The position numbers were made by a program, and so were the translations under genes. Shown here piece by piece: positions 26,856 through 35,233 of a DNA stretch of 64,000 nucleotides (the stretch's first letter is position 1; every line of letters begins with the position of its first letter). The notes under the pieces are model-generated. The model saw only the letters and a program-made list of their open reading frames with translations. It searched no databases and was not told where the DNA came from. The stretch spans positions 1,605,001 to 1,669,000 of the forward strand of contig NZ_JAJKFV010000029.1 of assembly GCF_020966775.1 (NCBI RefSeq), read 5' to 3'. Origin of the DNA: Rhodopirellula halodulae. Its GTDB lineage: Bacteria; Planctomycetota; Planctomycetia; Pirellulales; Pirellulaceae.

Positions 26856-28405
26856 GATTCCAACTTCCGCAATAAGCGAGCACGGCTGATCCCCAATCGG
26901 CGAGCCGCTTCGGCTTTGTTGCCTCCCGACGCATTCATGGCCTTCTCGATCAATTCACGTTCGTACTTCTGAACGGCTTCGTCAAGCGAGCTAATGCGAA
27001 ACTGATGGTCGATATTGTCGCCGTCCGTCGTTGGCTTGCTCGCCTTCTCAAGTGAATTGGGAAGCTGGTAAGAACGGATCGCCAGAGGCAGATGTTCCTT
27101 TCCAATGCGGTCACCCACGACGCGCGCTAAAGCCGATTCCATCGCTTCGGCGAGTTCTTCAAAATTGTCGGGCCACGGATACAGAAGCAAAGCATCCGCC
27201 GCGTCACGTCCAATCCGAGGCAAGTCAGCGGTCTCGAACCGTCGTCGTTTCGCCGGGCGGTTCCGGTGTGCTTCGCGGAGCAACGCCAATGCCATCGCGG
27301 GGATATCCTCACGACGTTCCTTCAGTGCCGGCAACAAGATCGGCATGGTCCGCATCGCGTTGAGAACAGGTTTGGCGATGCCGGTGGTTGCTTGCGGCAT
27401 GCGAGTCAATTCGGCGATTTGCGCGTCGAGTGGATCGTGATCGGAGGACGCTGATGACGAATGAATTTTGCTGGCCGGATCTAACAATCCGATCAGTCGC
27501 AAACGATCTCCAAACACTTCCATCCACTGGGTCAGTTTTAGCTGCGCCTCGTCTGGCATTTCATCCAAACGTTCAACGAGCAACGTGGCTCGAGCACGAT
27601 CGGGTTCACCGTGGTTGAGTGCGTGAATGGCCGGAGCCGCGTAGGCCTCCAACAATTCAGCATCCATCAGTGCACCGTCGACAATGGTCAGTGTCTCGTC
27701 AGCGGCGGAGGCGTCGTGCAGGTGCAACGCCAGTTCCCGACTGCTATGAGTCGTCGGTGCGAACAAGCCGAGATGACATCGGACGGAACTGGCGGCTGCG
27801 ATTCGGCGACGAAGCAATTCAGCCGCGGATGATTCTCCGGTCAGCAAAATTTCAACGGTCCGCCCGACTGCCATTCGATGTTTGTGGAGTTGTTCTTCCA
27901 ACAACGATTGCTGACGCAAACCGGAATCGCCGATCCAGTCAGAAAAAGGAACTTCGGCGTCTCGAAGAAATTTGCCCACACAGCCGAGCGTGAATCCAGT
28001 GGTACCAAGTCGCACCCAGTGTGCGATCTCAACTGGGTCGAGATTGGCGACCGAGGGATGCGAATTTGCTGGGCCGCTCGTGGGCTGAATCCTGCGATCC
28101 GATGACTTCGCGGAAGAGGATCGCACCGGAAACCACCGGCGCGTCGCATAGCCGCGGGCGTCAATCATTGGATCGGGAAGCAATGCTTCGATCCAAGTCT
28201 CAGCGATCTGTTCTAAATCAAGGACTTCGTTTTCATCGGAGCCCGTACCGCCGCGGTCGGACGACAACGTTTGCAACCACTCCGCCATCGTAGGCGAAAC
28301 ATGAACCAGCTCACCCTCAGCGTCGATGATCCACACGCGAGCGGTGGATGCATCGAGCTGCTTGATGAGCGATCGGTTGCGGGGTGATCGATTAGAACGT
28401 GTCAA
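26852..28405 (-). CDS. NtrC-like regulator with PAS-like N terminus, degenerate AAA+ and Fis-type HTH
   Basis: About 517 residues. N-terminal PAS-like segment (TARVWIIDAEGELVHVSPTMAEWL), a central region aligned with sigma-54 activators (LPALKERREDIPAMALALLREA; PWPDNFEELAEAMESALARVV) and a Fis HTH at the end (EKAMNASGGNKAEAARRLGISRARLLRKL). Where Walker A should be, the sequence reads LFAPTTHSSRELALH without GxxGxGK; Walker B is changed to TLLVERLDEMPDEAQ; no GAFTGA is seen. It likely binds DNA or protein without ATP-driven sigma-54 remodelling. Start uncertain: TTG at 28405 overlaps the secreted-protein gene by 14 bp. Confidence 0.75.
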   Translation of the reverse strand: MTRSNRSPRNRSLIKQLDASTARVWIIDAEGELVHVSPTMAEWLQTLSSDRGGTGSDENEVLDLEQIAETWIEALLPDPMIDARGYATRRWFPVRSSSAKSSDRRIQPTSGPANSHPSVANLDPVEIAHWVRLGTTGFTLGCVGKFLRDAEVPFSDWIGDSGLRQQSLLEEQLHKHRMAVGRTVEILLTGESSAAELLRRRIAAASSVRCHLGLFAPTTHSSRELALHLHDASAADETLTIVDGALMDAELLEAYAAPAIHALNHGEPDRARATLLVERLDEMPDEAQLKLTQWMEVFGDRLRLIGLLDPASKIHSSSASSDHDPLDAQIAELTRMPQATTGIAKPVLNAMRTMPILLPALKERREDIPAMALALLREAHRNRPAKRRRFETADLPRIGRDAADALLLYPWPDNFEELAEAMESALARVVGDRIGKEHLPLAIRSYQLPNSLEKASKPTTDGDNIDHQFRISSLDEAVQKYERELIEKAMNASGGNKAEAARRLGISRARLLRKLES

Positions 28406-28799
28406 GAATGAAGTGGTGGCCTTTGTGGAAGCGGCGATTGCTTGGGTAGTAGTTGTGCCACTGCTTATTGTAGACAGGAATTCGCATTTCCGTCGGGTAG
28501 CGGTGGTACAGGCTGTCGCTGCTTTTGTAGTAATCCTGGCCCCAGAAGTTTTGGGGGTAGTAAACGTAGGGGTAGTGATACATCCGGTTCCAATCGGTGT
28601 TGGCGGCGGACGAACCCCACGATTGGCCATAGGCACGTGGTTGTTGGTATCCCATTTGCCCTGCTGCGTTGGGAAGCGTGCCGGCTCCCATGGCAACGGG
28701 AGCAGCGTAGCCTTGTGCGGAAGCTTCGGGTGCGTTGCCGGCCAAGCCGACGATGAAGACGCCCGCCATGGCGGCCAAAAGAGTTGCGCGTTGATACAT
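28392..28799 (-). CDS. Small secreted Tyr-rich protein
   Basis: About 135 residues. Signal peptide MYQRATLLAAMAGVFIVGLAGNAPEASA, then a mature part rich in Tyr, Trp, His, Asn and Gly (WNRMYHYPYVYYPQNFWGQDYYKSSDSLYHRYP, QWHNYYPSNRRFHKGHHF). No Cys. Composition suggests an extracellular or envelope structural protein. ATG 28799 fits the signal peptide; the frame continues upstream. It precedes the NtrC-like gene on the same strand with a small overlap. Confidence 0.75.
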   Translation of the reverse strand: MYQRATLLAAMAGVFIVGLAGNAPEASAQGYAAPVAMGAGTLPNAAGQMGYQQPRAYGQSWGSSAANTDWNRMYHYPYVYYPQNFWGQDYYKSSDSLYHRYPTEMRIPVYNKQWHNYYPSNRRFHKGHHFILDTF

Positions 28800-29117
28800 T
28801 CCGACATTCCCCCCCCGGGTATGAATCGCTTTGAGGCGATGTTTTGATCGCTGGTAGTCCAACGTGGTGCTGTCCACGCTGGTTTCATCGGAGTTATCGG
28901 CACAACCCGTTGATTGGGATGAGTTGTTTCGTTTCCGTTTATTGATTCAGGTGATAGAATTCCTGAAAACGATGCCGCAGCGTCGTCGTAGTCGGCCTGA
29001 GCAACTGTCCTGCCACGGGCGACGACGTACATCCCAAATGGCGTTTGAACCGCCAGCATCTGTTTTCGCGTCTTCGAACGCTCCCGCCCCGATCTCACAC
29101 CTCAACGTCGAAAAATC
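28800..29117. other. 318-bp divergent intergenic region
   Basis: Between two divergent secreted-protein genes. It contains a run of eight C (about 28809-28816), a small hairpin ATCGC/GCGAT near 28826 and CGTGG/CCACG at 28863-28878. Promoters for both sides are expected but I cannot assign them. Confidence 0.4.
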
Positions 29118-30275
29118 ATGGTCTCTTTGAAAACGCGTGTTCTCGTCGGCCTGATGTTGCTCGGAACGTTTCTGTCCGGAGCCTGGGCCGTCGCCTGCCC
29201 GTTTTGCAGTGCAATTTCGCAAACGCTCCGGCAGGAAATGGAGGTGATGGACGCCGTCGTGGTCGCCACCGCTTTGCAGAGTGACCAGACCCGCAACGCC
29301 GACACCGGCGAAATCAAAATGCGAATCGAAACTGTCCTCAAAGGCGGCGAGCATGTCGAAGCCGGTCAAACCGTGACCGCGGTCTATTTCGGGGATGTTG
29401 CGAAAGGTCGGCGATTCATGCTCAGTGGCGTCGACCCTCGTGATATGCAGTGGTCGTGCTTGCCGCTGACGCCTCGTAGCGAGAAGTACTTGGAAAACGT
29501 GACCCGTTTGGCGGATGAGGAACCATCCAAGCGTTTGCTCTTCTACTATCAATACCTGCAAGATGAAGACTCGATGTTGTCTCGCGACGCATACGACGAG
29601 TTCGCTGTGGCCCCGTATGACGTCGTCAAAAAGATCGAAGACGCCTTGGAGCACGACACGTTGGTCAGTTGGATCCAAGACCCTGAAATGTCGCCGGATC
29701 GCAAACGTTTGTACCTGACGTTGTTGGGCATCTGCGGTGGCGAGGACGACCTGCCGATGCTGGAGTCCAAACTGCGGAGCACCAAAAAGAGTGATCGTTC
29801 CGGATTGGACGCTTTGATCGCGTGCTATCTGACGCTGGCGGGCGAGGAAGGTTTGCCGCTGATCGATGAGTTGTTCTTGGAAAACAAACAAGCCTCCTAC
29901 GCGGACACCTACGCCGCGATCATGGCGATTCGGTTTCACGGAAGCGAAGGTGGTGTGGTCGCACGAAGTGCTCTGGTCCAGTCGCTGCATCACATCCTGG
30001 AACGACCTGATTTGGCTGATTTGGTGATTCCCGATTTGGCTCGCTGGCAAGATTGGAGCCAAGTCGATCGGATCAAACAACTGTTCTTGAACGCGGATGC
30101 GGACAACAACTGGGTACGTGTTCCAGCGGTCAACTACTTGCGAGCCTGTCCGAAACCGGAAGCCGCGGAAGCGATCAAGGAACTCGAAAAAGTTGACCCG
30201 GACAGCGTTCGTCGAGCCAACACCTTTTTCGCCGTTCCGAAACCCTCGGTGGACGTTCAGCCCGTCAAACAGTGA
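29118..30275 (+). CDS. Secreted protein with CPFC motif and HEAT-like repeats, unknown function
   Basis: 385 residues. Signal peptide MVSLKTRVLVGLMLLGTFLSGAWA, mature start VACPFCSAISQTLRQEM. The CPFC pair could be redox-active or metal-binding. Residues ~35-110 look like a beta-rich domain (VVVATALQSDQT..MRIETVLKGG..VEAGQTV), then helical repeat segments (SPDRKRLYLTLLGICGGEDDLPMLESKL, DALIACYLTLAGEEGLPLIDELFL). The family recurs in planctomycetes. The stop codon lies in a 17-bp tandem duplication. Confidence 0.75.
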   Translation: MVSLKTRVLVGLMLLGTFLSGAWAVACPFCSAISQTLRQEMEVMDAVVVATALQSDQTRNADTGEIKMRIETVLKGGEHVEAGQTVTAVYFGDVAKGRRFMLSGVDPRDMQWSCLPLTPRSEKYLENVTRLADEEPSKRLLFYYQYLQDEDSMLSRDAYDEFAVAPYDVVKKIEDALEHDTLVSWIQDPEMSPDRKRLYLTLLGICGGEDDLPMLESKLRSTKKSDRSGLDALIACYLTLAGEEGLPLIDELFLENKQASYADTYAAIMAIRFHGSEGGVVARSALVQSLHHILERPDLADLVIPDLARWQDWSQVDRIKQLFLNADADNNWVRVPAVNYLRACPKPEAAEAIKELEKVDPDSVRRANTFFAVPKPSVDVQPVKQ

Positions 30276-30294
30276 AACCCGTCAAACAGTGAAG
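30261..30294. repeat. 17-bp tandem duplication spanning a stop codon
   Basis: CCCGTCAAACAGTGAAA at 30261-30277 and CCCGTCAAACAGTGAAG at 30278-30294, one mismatch. The first copy contains the TGA (30273-30275) of the CPFC protein gene. Weaker echoes (GGACTGTGAAAC, AGCTGTGAAGC) follow to about 30328. Confidence 0.92.
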
Positions 30295-30354
30295 CCCAAC
30301 GGACTGTGAAACAGCCAAGCTGTGAAGCGGTGCGGCAAGGCCGTCGTCGTCGGG

Positions 30355-31137
30355 TCATGCCGCCCGGCGTTTGGTTTCCCGACGTGGGACTTCTTGGTGC
30401 CCGGGTTGGGTGAGGTGGCGAGCGGGTTCGGTCACGCTTGATTCTGCATCGAAGTGGCCTTCGGCGAGGAATCGTAACGTCAACTCGATAGCCGTTGGAT
30501 GCTGCACCAAACGCTGGTGAGACGTCGCCAAGGTCGTGTGTGCCGATTGACCGTCGAGATGCGTGGCCGGTTCCGAGACGATCCAGTCTTGAGCAGCGGC
30601 TAAAACACCAACCTCGTAGACATGGGGGCGAGGGAGTTGGTTGACGAAGCTTCGTTCGTGCTCACCCATTTCCGCCAGTTGCGGGAACCAGCCGCGGAAA
30701 GGTCCAAGCGGCATCCGTGTGAGCCAAGACCCTTTATTGGGTGGCGCCATCATCAGCAAACGTCCGCAGCGTTCCGCCGCGAATGTCTCAATGTGTGAGG
30801 TTGAAATCGCAGCCCGCGCGATGATGCCGCCCATGCTGTGAGCGACAAAGTGAATTTGGCGAATTTCTGGCCGAACCATCGATTCACGGATGACACGCAC
30901 CAATCGGCTGGCATGCGACAGCACCGAACCCCGCAGGCTGGGATATTCCCACACCAAAGTCTCGTATCCGGCATCGCTAAGTTGATCCGCAATTGGATCC
31001 ATGCTGCGACCGTTCGACAAAAAACCATGCGTCACGATCACAAGATCATGGGCATCTTGTTCAGGCGGCGGAACGAGTTTGAGTTGGTGTCCAGTCATAC
31101 CGGTCTTATCGACCAATCTGGCGTTTGGCTCGCTCAA
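30355..31137 (-). CDS. Alpha/beta hydrolase, lipase-like
   Basis: Up to 260 residues. Nucleophile elbow AHSMGG, oxyanion segment VTHGFLSNGRSMD, and an expected catalytic His in the SHQRLVQHP region near the C terminus. Resembles PGAP1/lipase-type serine hydrolases; substrate unknown, no signal peptide. The TTG at 31137 starts 1-3 bases after the ccoS stop and would be translationally coupled; an internal ATG at 31098 is the alternative. It is thus the last gene of the cco operon by position, though a link to oxidase biogenesis is not established. Confidence 0.8.
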   Translation of the reverse strand: MSEPNARLVDKTGMTGHQLKLVPPPEQDAHDLVIVTHGFLSNGRSMDPIADQLSDAGYETLVWEYPSLRGSVLSHASRLVRVIRESMVRPEIRQIHFVAHSMGGIIARAAISTSHIETFAAERCGRLLMMAPPNKGSWLTRMPLGPFRGWFPQLAEMGEHERSFVNQLPRPHVYEVGVLAAAQDWIVSEPATHLDGQSAHTTLATSHQRLVQHPTAIELTLRFLAEGHFDAESSVTEPARHLTQPGHQEVPRRETKRRAA

Positions 31138-31140
31138 ATT

Positions 31141-31353
31141 TCAGTCGTTGCGAGACTGGGAAGCTTGGGTGTTTTCGGTAGTTGTGCGGTCGTCTGTCGT
31201 TGACGGCGGACGCGGATCGTCATCAATCAACATTCGAACCGCGGGCGTTTCCAAGTCTTCGTATTGACCCCCGCGAATGCACATCACGCATGCGATCAGT
31301 CCGCCAGCACCAAGCAACAACGCCAACGGCAATGCGATGAATAGAACGCTCAT
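31141..31353 (-). CDS. ccoS: cbb3 oxidase maturation protein CcoS
   Basis: 70 residues: one membrane helix (VLFIALPLALLLGAGGLIACVMCI) followed by RGGQYEDLETPAVRMLIDD, the CcoS hallmark (QFDDLExPA-type). Needed for heme/copper insertion into CcoN in other bacteria. Overlaps ccoI by ATGA. Its Asp/Thr/Ser tail is longer than in most homologues. Confidence 0.9.
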   Translation of the reverse strand: MSVLFIALPLALLLGAGGLIACVMCIRGGQYEDLETPAVRMLIDDDPRPPSTTDDRTTTENTQASQSRND

Positions 31354-33872
31354 GGTTTAATCTTCGGAAAGACGGGCCAAGCCAATGTCAGTGCCAGCAC
31401 CGTGACGGAACTGATGGGCATCAAAATGGCCGCCGTCAGAGGGCTGATGTGTCCCGTCATGGCCAGAATGACCGCGATCACATTGTAGCTCAGCGAGGCA
31501 GCGAACGTCGTGTGAATCAACCGTTGAGTGCGGCCGGACGCGTGCATCAGGTTTTCGATGGCATTCATTTCATCCGTGGCGACATAGATGGGCGCGGCTT
31601 GCAAACTCACTTCTGCACCTCCGCGCACGGCAATTCCAACATCGGCTGCCGCCAGTGCCGCGGCATCGTTCGCCCCATCACCCACCATCACGACGCTTGG
31701 GGACGAACGCCCGTCCGCGACGCTTTGGTCCGCTTGGATCTGTCGCAGTTTGTCCTCCGGAGTCAGTCCTCCTAGTGCCGACGTCTTGGCGATCCCGAGT
31801 TGCGAAGCCACGCCTTCCACGATCTTGACGTGATCACCCGATAAAATTCCGACGTCCCAACCTTGCTGGCGAAGCGAGTCGATAAAACGAGCAACCTTGG
31901 GCTTCAAAGGATCGCGAACCGCCAATACGCAAGTAGCGATGCCGTCGACTGCGATGATGTTTGGGCTGGCGCCTTGCTCAGTACAGCGATCACAAGCGTC
32001 GATGATCGCTGTCGGTAGATGCACTCCCTCCATTTTCATGAACGAAATGTTGCCGACGAGGACCGTCGAGCCTTCGCACCTGCCGGAAACACCGCCCGCG
32101 TGCACCTGTTGCAACGAAGCCTCGGTGGGTTGCGAGACGCCCAATCGTTCCGCCTCCTTCGCGATGGCTTTCGCAATGGGATGCTGGCATTCTCGCTCAA
32201 TAGCTGCGGCAAAGCCAATGGCCTGTTGATTGCCATGGACGTGTTCCGCCCGGGGCCGTCCTTCGGTCAGGGTCCCGGTTTTGTCGAACCAGATCTTTCC
32301 GGTGGTGGCCAGGGACTGCAAAGAAGAGCCATCACGAATCAGAATCTTTCGCTTCGCGGCTCTTCCGAGTGCGACAGCAATGGCGAGTGGCGTTGCCAAA
32401 GCGAGCGCACAGGGGCAGGCGACGATCAGCAAAGAAGTCGCCCGGGATGCCGCGGTACCCAGGCCTTCGGAAAACCAGCTTGCAAACGTCAAGCAAGCAA
32501 GAAGCGTGACAATCACGACGAAGTAGCCACCGATTCGATCCGCAAGCTGAACGATTGGAATCTTCTTCGAAGTGGCGTCTTCGACGGTCTGCATCACCTG
32601 CCCAATGCGACTGTCTCGTCCGATTGACTCAACGCGGATGTCCAGTGGACTTTGCAGGTTCACCGTTCCCGCCGAGACTGGACTGTCGGTCTTCACCGGC
32701 ACCGGGAGGCTCTCACCCGTGAGCAACGATTGGTCAACTGATGAGGCACCGGATAGAACGACGCCATCAACTGGGACGCTTTGACCGGCCATCACTCGAA
32801 CGTGGTCGCCGACTCGTAGATTGTCGACCAGCACGAGTTCGGTTTGACCATCGATTTGAATGCGATTCGCGTGACGAGGCGTGATGCGGAGCAGCAAATC
32901 AACCGCCTTCGCCGCGCGATGTTGTTGGCGAAACTGAATCCACCGTCCGATCAACAGCAGGAATACCAGCACCGCCAAGGAATCAAAATAGGATTCGCCT
33001 CGCCCACTGATCGCTGCCACCACTCCCGCGATTGTCCCGACCGCCAAACCCAGAGCCACGGGCAGGTCCATGTGCGGTGTGCGGGTTTTGATGGACGCTA
33101 AAGCTCCCTGAAAAAAGGTTCGGCCCGGGAACGCGATGGCCGCAAGTCCCAGCCCCGTGCCGACCCAACGCAAAAACGACCAATGTGATTCTTCGACGTC
33201 GGAAGCTTCGCCCGCGTACAACGCAATCGCAATCCACATCGCGTTGGCGGCACAGAAACCGGCAAAAGCGATTTGAATCAGCAGACGCTGATTCTCCTGC
33301 CGAAAGTGATCTTCGCGGTGTTCGGGCAGCGGAGATAGTTCGTAACCAAGGCGATCCAGCGGCTGAGCAATGCGGCTGAGCGAGATGGTTTTGGGATCGA
33401 AAACCACACGCATGGTGTGTTCACTCATTTTCACGCGAGCGTCCAGCCAACCCGGCGTTCGCGTGGCCACGTTTTCAATCAACCAGGCACATGCTGCGCA
33501 GTGCAGTCCGTGAACCGCCAATTCGCAAACCATTGTTCCGTCGGATTGTTCTTTGGGATCGGAACGCCCCAAGTATTCCGCTCGGTCAAAGACGGCATAA
33601 CGCTCGGCGAGAGAAGCCTCGGAAACGGGTTGGCCATGCCGATCCACCGGCTGCGAGGCTCCTGATAATTGGTCTCGCAACCCGTAGTAGTTTTCGAGTC
33701 CCCAGCCATGGATCAACTCATACGCACCGCGACATCCGTTGCAGCAGAAGACCACCTGCGGATCCGTGTCCATTGCGACTTCGGTTGGTTCACCGCAGTG
33801 GATGCAGGGAAGCGTTTGAATGTCGTTGTCGGCTGAGCTATTTGGATTGATCGACCCGAGTGGTGAACTCAT
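31350..33872 (-). CDS. ccoI: Copper P1B-type ATPase CcoI/FixI
   Basis: 840 residues. N-terminal Cys-rich element (CIHCGEPTEV, FCCNGCRGAYELI), an HMA metal-binding domain (GLHCAACAWLIENV), eight membrane segments, the CPC metal site in VACPCALALATP, phosphorylation motif DKTGTLTEG, and hinge GDGANDAAALAAADVGIA. The FCCNGC element and cluster position identify CcoI, which delivers Cu for the CcoN heme-copper centre. The putative Shine-Dalgarno GAGGAG overlaps the end of the preceding gene, 9 bp away. Confidence 0.95.
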   Translation of the reverse strand: MSSPLGSINPNSSADNDIQTLPCIHCGEPTEVAMDTDPQVVFCCNGCRGAYELIHGWGLENYYGLRDQLSGASQPVDRHGQPVSEASLAERYAVFDRAEYLGRSDPKEQSDGTMVCELAVHGLHCAACAWLIENVATRTPGWLDARVKMSEHTMRVVFDPKTISLSRIAQPLDRLGYELSPLPEHREDHFRQENQRLLIQIAFAGFCAANAMWIAIALYAGEASDVEESHWSFLRWVGTGLGLAAIAFPGRTFFQGALASIKTRTPHMDLPVALGLAVGTIAGVVAAISGRGESYFDSLAVLVFLLLIGRWIQFRQQHRAAKAVDLLLRITPRHANRIQIDGQTELVLVDNLRVGDHVRVMAGQSVPVDGVVLSGASSVDQSLLTGESLPVPVKTDSPVSAGTVNLQSPLDIRVESIGRDSRIGQVMQTVEDATSKKIPIVQLADRIGGYFVVIVTLLACLTFASWFSEGLGTAASRATSLLIVACPCALALATPLAIAVALGRAAKRKILIRDGSSLQSLATTGKIWFDKTGTLTEGRPRAEHVHGNQQAIGFAAAIERECQHPIAKAIAKEAERLGVSQPTEASLQQVHAGGVSGRCEGSTVLVGNISFMKMEGVHLPTAIIDACDRCTEQGASPNIIAVDGIATCVLAVRDPLKPKVARFIDSLRQQGWDVGILSGDHVKIVEGVASQLGIAKTSALGGLTPEDKLRQIQADQSVADGRSSPSVVMVGDGANDAAALAAADVGIAVRGGAEVSLQAAPIYVATDEMNAIENLMHASGRTQRLIHTTFAASLSYNVIAVILAMTGHISPLTAAILMPISSVTVLALTLAWPVFPKIKP

Positions 33873-33881
33873 CAGGTGCCA

Positions 33882-34703
33882 TCACTCCTCAGCCGTTTCG
33901 CAAGGAATTCCCTCGGCACAGCAACATGGTAACGGTGTGCTGGTGAGGTCCTGCATCGTCTCAGCCGGGTTGTTCGAATTGCCTGTGATGTCAACGCTCG
34001 CTTTGATATCGCTCAGCGAACTCAGGTCGGCGAAGCCACGTCCCGATGCTGTGTAACCGCCGGTAAGGATCAAAGTCGCAGCCGTTGCAGCAGGAATCAA
34101 ACGGGTGAATCTTTTCGACAAGGATTGAGTCCCGGCGATCAACGCGGTCAACGCAGGAACCGTACCCAACCAAAACGCGGCCATCACCACGCCACCGTGA
34201 AGGGTTTGACCCGTCCCGGCCGCCACCAATGCGAAAAGGTACAACCAACCGCAAGGCAGCAATGTCGTGAGCATTCCCACCGCCAGGGCTCGTCCAGAGG
34301 CGGGAAGACGAAAGATCGCTGGTCGTAAGCGAACCAACAAACCGCCCATCCGCGATGGAGTCACCCCGATTATCTGGCGACGGTGAGCCGTCATGATTTG
34401 ATAGAGCTTCCACAGCCCCAGCCCCATCATGATCGTGCCGACCAATCGAGCCGCGGCCAGTTGAACGCCAAGTGTTTGACCGCCAATTTCAACGAGGCTG
34501 CCGATGGTACCCGCGATCAAACCGGCCATCACATAGGTCGTCAAACGACCCAGATGATAGAGCGAAGTGGACATCGCGACGCGAGATTTGGAATGCTTCT
34601 CTCCTGCTCCGCTGGCCCAAATCGCCAATGGCCCACACATGCCAACGCAGTGCATGCTGCCGAGCAAACTTGCCGTCAAAACGGCTCCGGCCAACATCCA
34701 CAT
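33882..34703 (-). CDS. DsbD_2 / SafE-type membrane protein of the cco operon
   Basis: 273 residues, six or so membrane segments. LLGSMHCVGMCGPLA near the N terminus and LLPCGWLYLFALVAAGTG in the second half are characteristic of the UreH/DsbD_2 family often found next to ccoI-ccoS. Conserved Cys pairs (HCVGMC, LPC) suggest copper or thiol handling. A unique C-terminal tail has a Cys cluster (PLPCCCAEGIPC), compatible with metal binding. One base separates it from ccoH. Exact role unproven; likely copper transfer for oxidase assembly. Confidence 0.82.
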   Translation of the reverse strand: MWMLAGAVLTASLLGSMHCVGMCGPLAIWASGAGEKHSKSRVAMSTSLYHLGRLTTYVMAGLIAGTIGSLVEIGGQTLGVQLAAARLVGTIMMGLGLWKLYQIMTAHRRQIIGVTPSRMGGLLVRLRPAIFRLPASGRALAVGMLTTLLPCGWLYLFALVAAGTGQTLHGGVVMAAFWLGTVPALTALIAGTQSLSKRFTRLIPAATAATLILTGGYTASGRGFADLSSLSDIKASVDITGNSNNPAETMQDLTSTPLPCCCAEGIPCETAEE

Positions 34704-34704
34704 G

Positions 34705-35208
34705 TCAGTGCTCCAGGTCCAAAGTTCGCGAAAGGGTCATTGGTTCGCCGGCACCTTCGATGGAAAATTCGATCTGCCAAACGCCCGATTGAGGCATTTC
34801 GGCCATCGTCAGGTAGCGACCGCCTTCGGTGTGCGGCAATTCAATCGATTCGTGACTGCCCGCGTCCGCATGACGATAAACCGTCGCGGCAATTGATAGC
34901 CTTTCCAAGGCTATGTTTTTTTCGTCCTTTGCTTCAACCGAGATGGCGCGTCGGCCGGTCGCATCGGGATATTCCGAAACAGCAACTTGCACTTGCCAGC
35001 CAAGACGCTCAGGGGCCTTGGACGCCCGCTGAGTTTCGTCCCAATTCAAGGCGGCTTGGTGATAGTCGGGAACAACTGCCAAGGCGGGATCACCGATTGC
35101 CAACTTCAAAGCAATTCCGCCGATCGTGAACTGAATGGCGAAGAGCAACAAAACGAGTGAGATGTAGAATCGCTTGGCTTTGCGTTCGGCGCGTTGTTGA
35201 TCATTCAT
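34705..35208 (-). CDS. ccoH: CcoH/FixH-like oxidase assembly protein
   Basis: About 167 residues: one N-terminal membrane helix (FYISLVLLLFAIQFTIGGIALKLA), then an extracytoplasmic beta-sandwich ending in EGGRYLTMAEMPQSGVWQIEFSIEG, as in FixH. The position between ccoG and the DsbD_2-like gene supports the call. The start ATG at 35208 gives a short basic cytoplasmic leader. Confidence 0.82.
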   Translation of the reverse strand: MNDQQRAERKAKRFYISLVLLLFAIQFTIGGIALKLAIGDPALAVVPDYHQAALNWDETQRASKAPERLGWQVQVAVSEYPDATGRRAISVEAKDEKNIALERLSIAATVYRHADAGSHESIELPHTEGGRYLTMAEMPQSGVWQIEFSIEGAGEPMTLSRTLDLEH

Positions 35209-35233
35209 GAGTGACTTTGTTTTCGTGGAGGGA

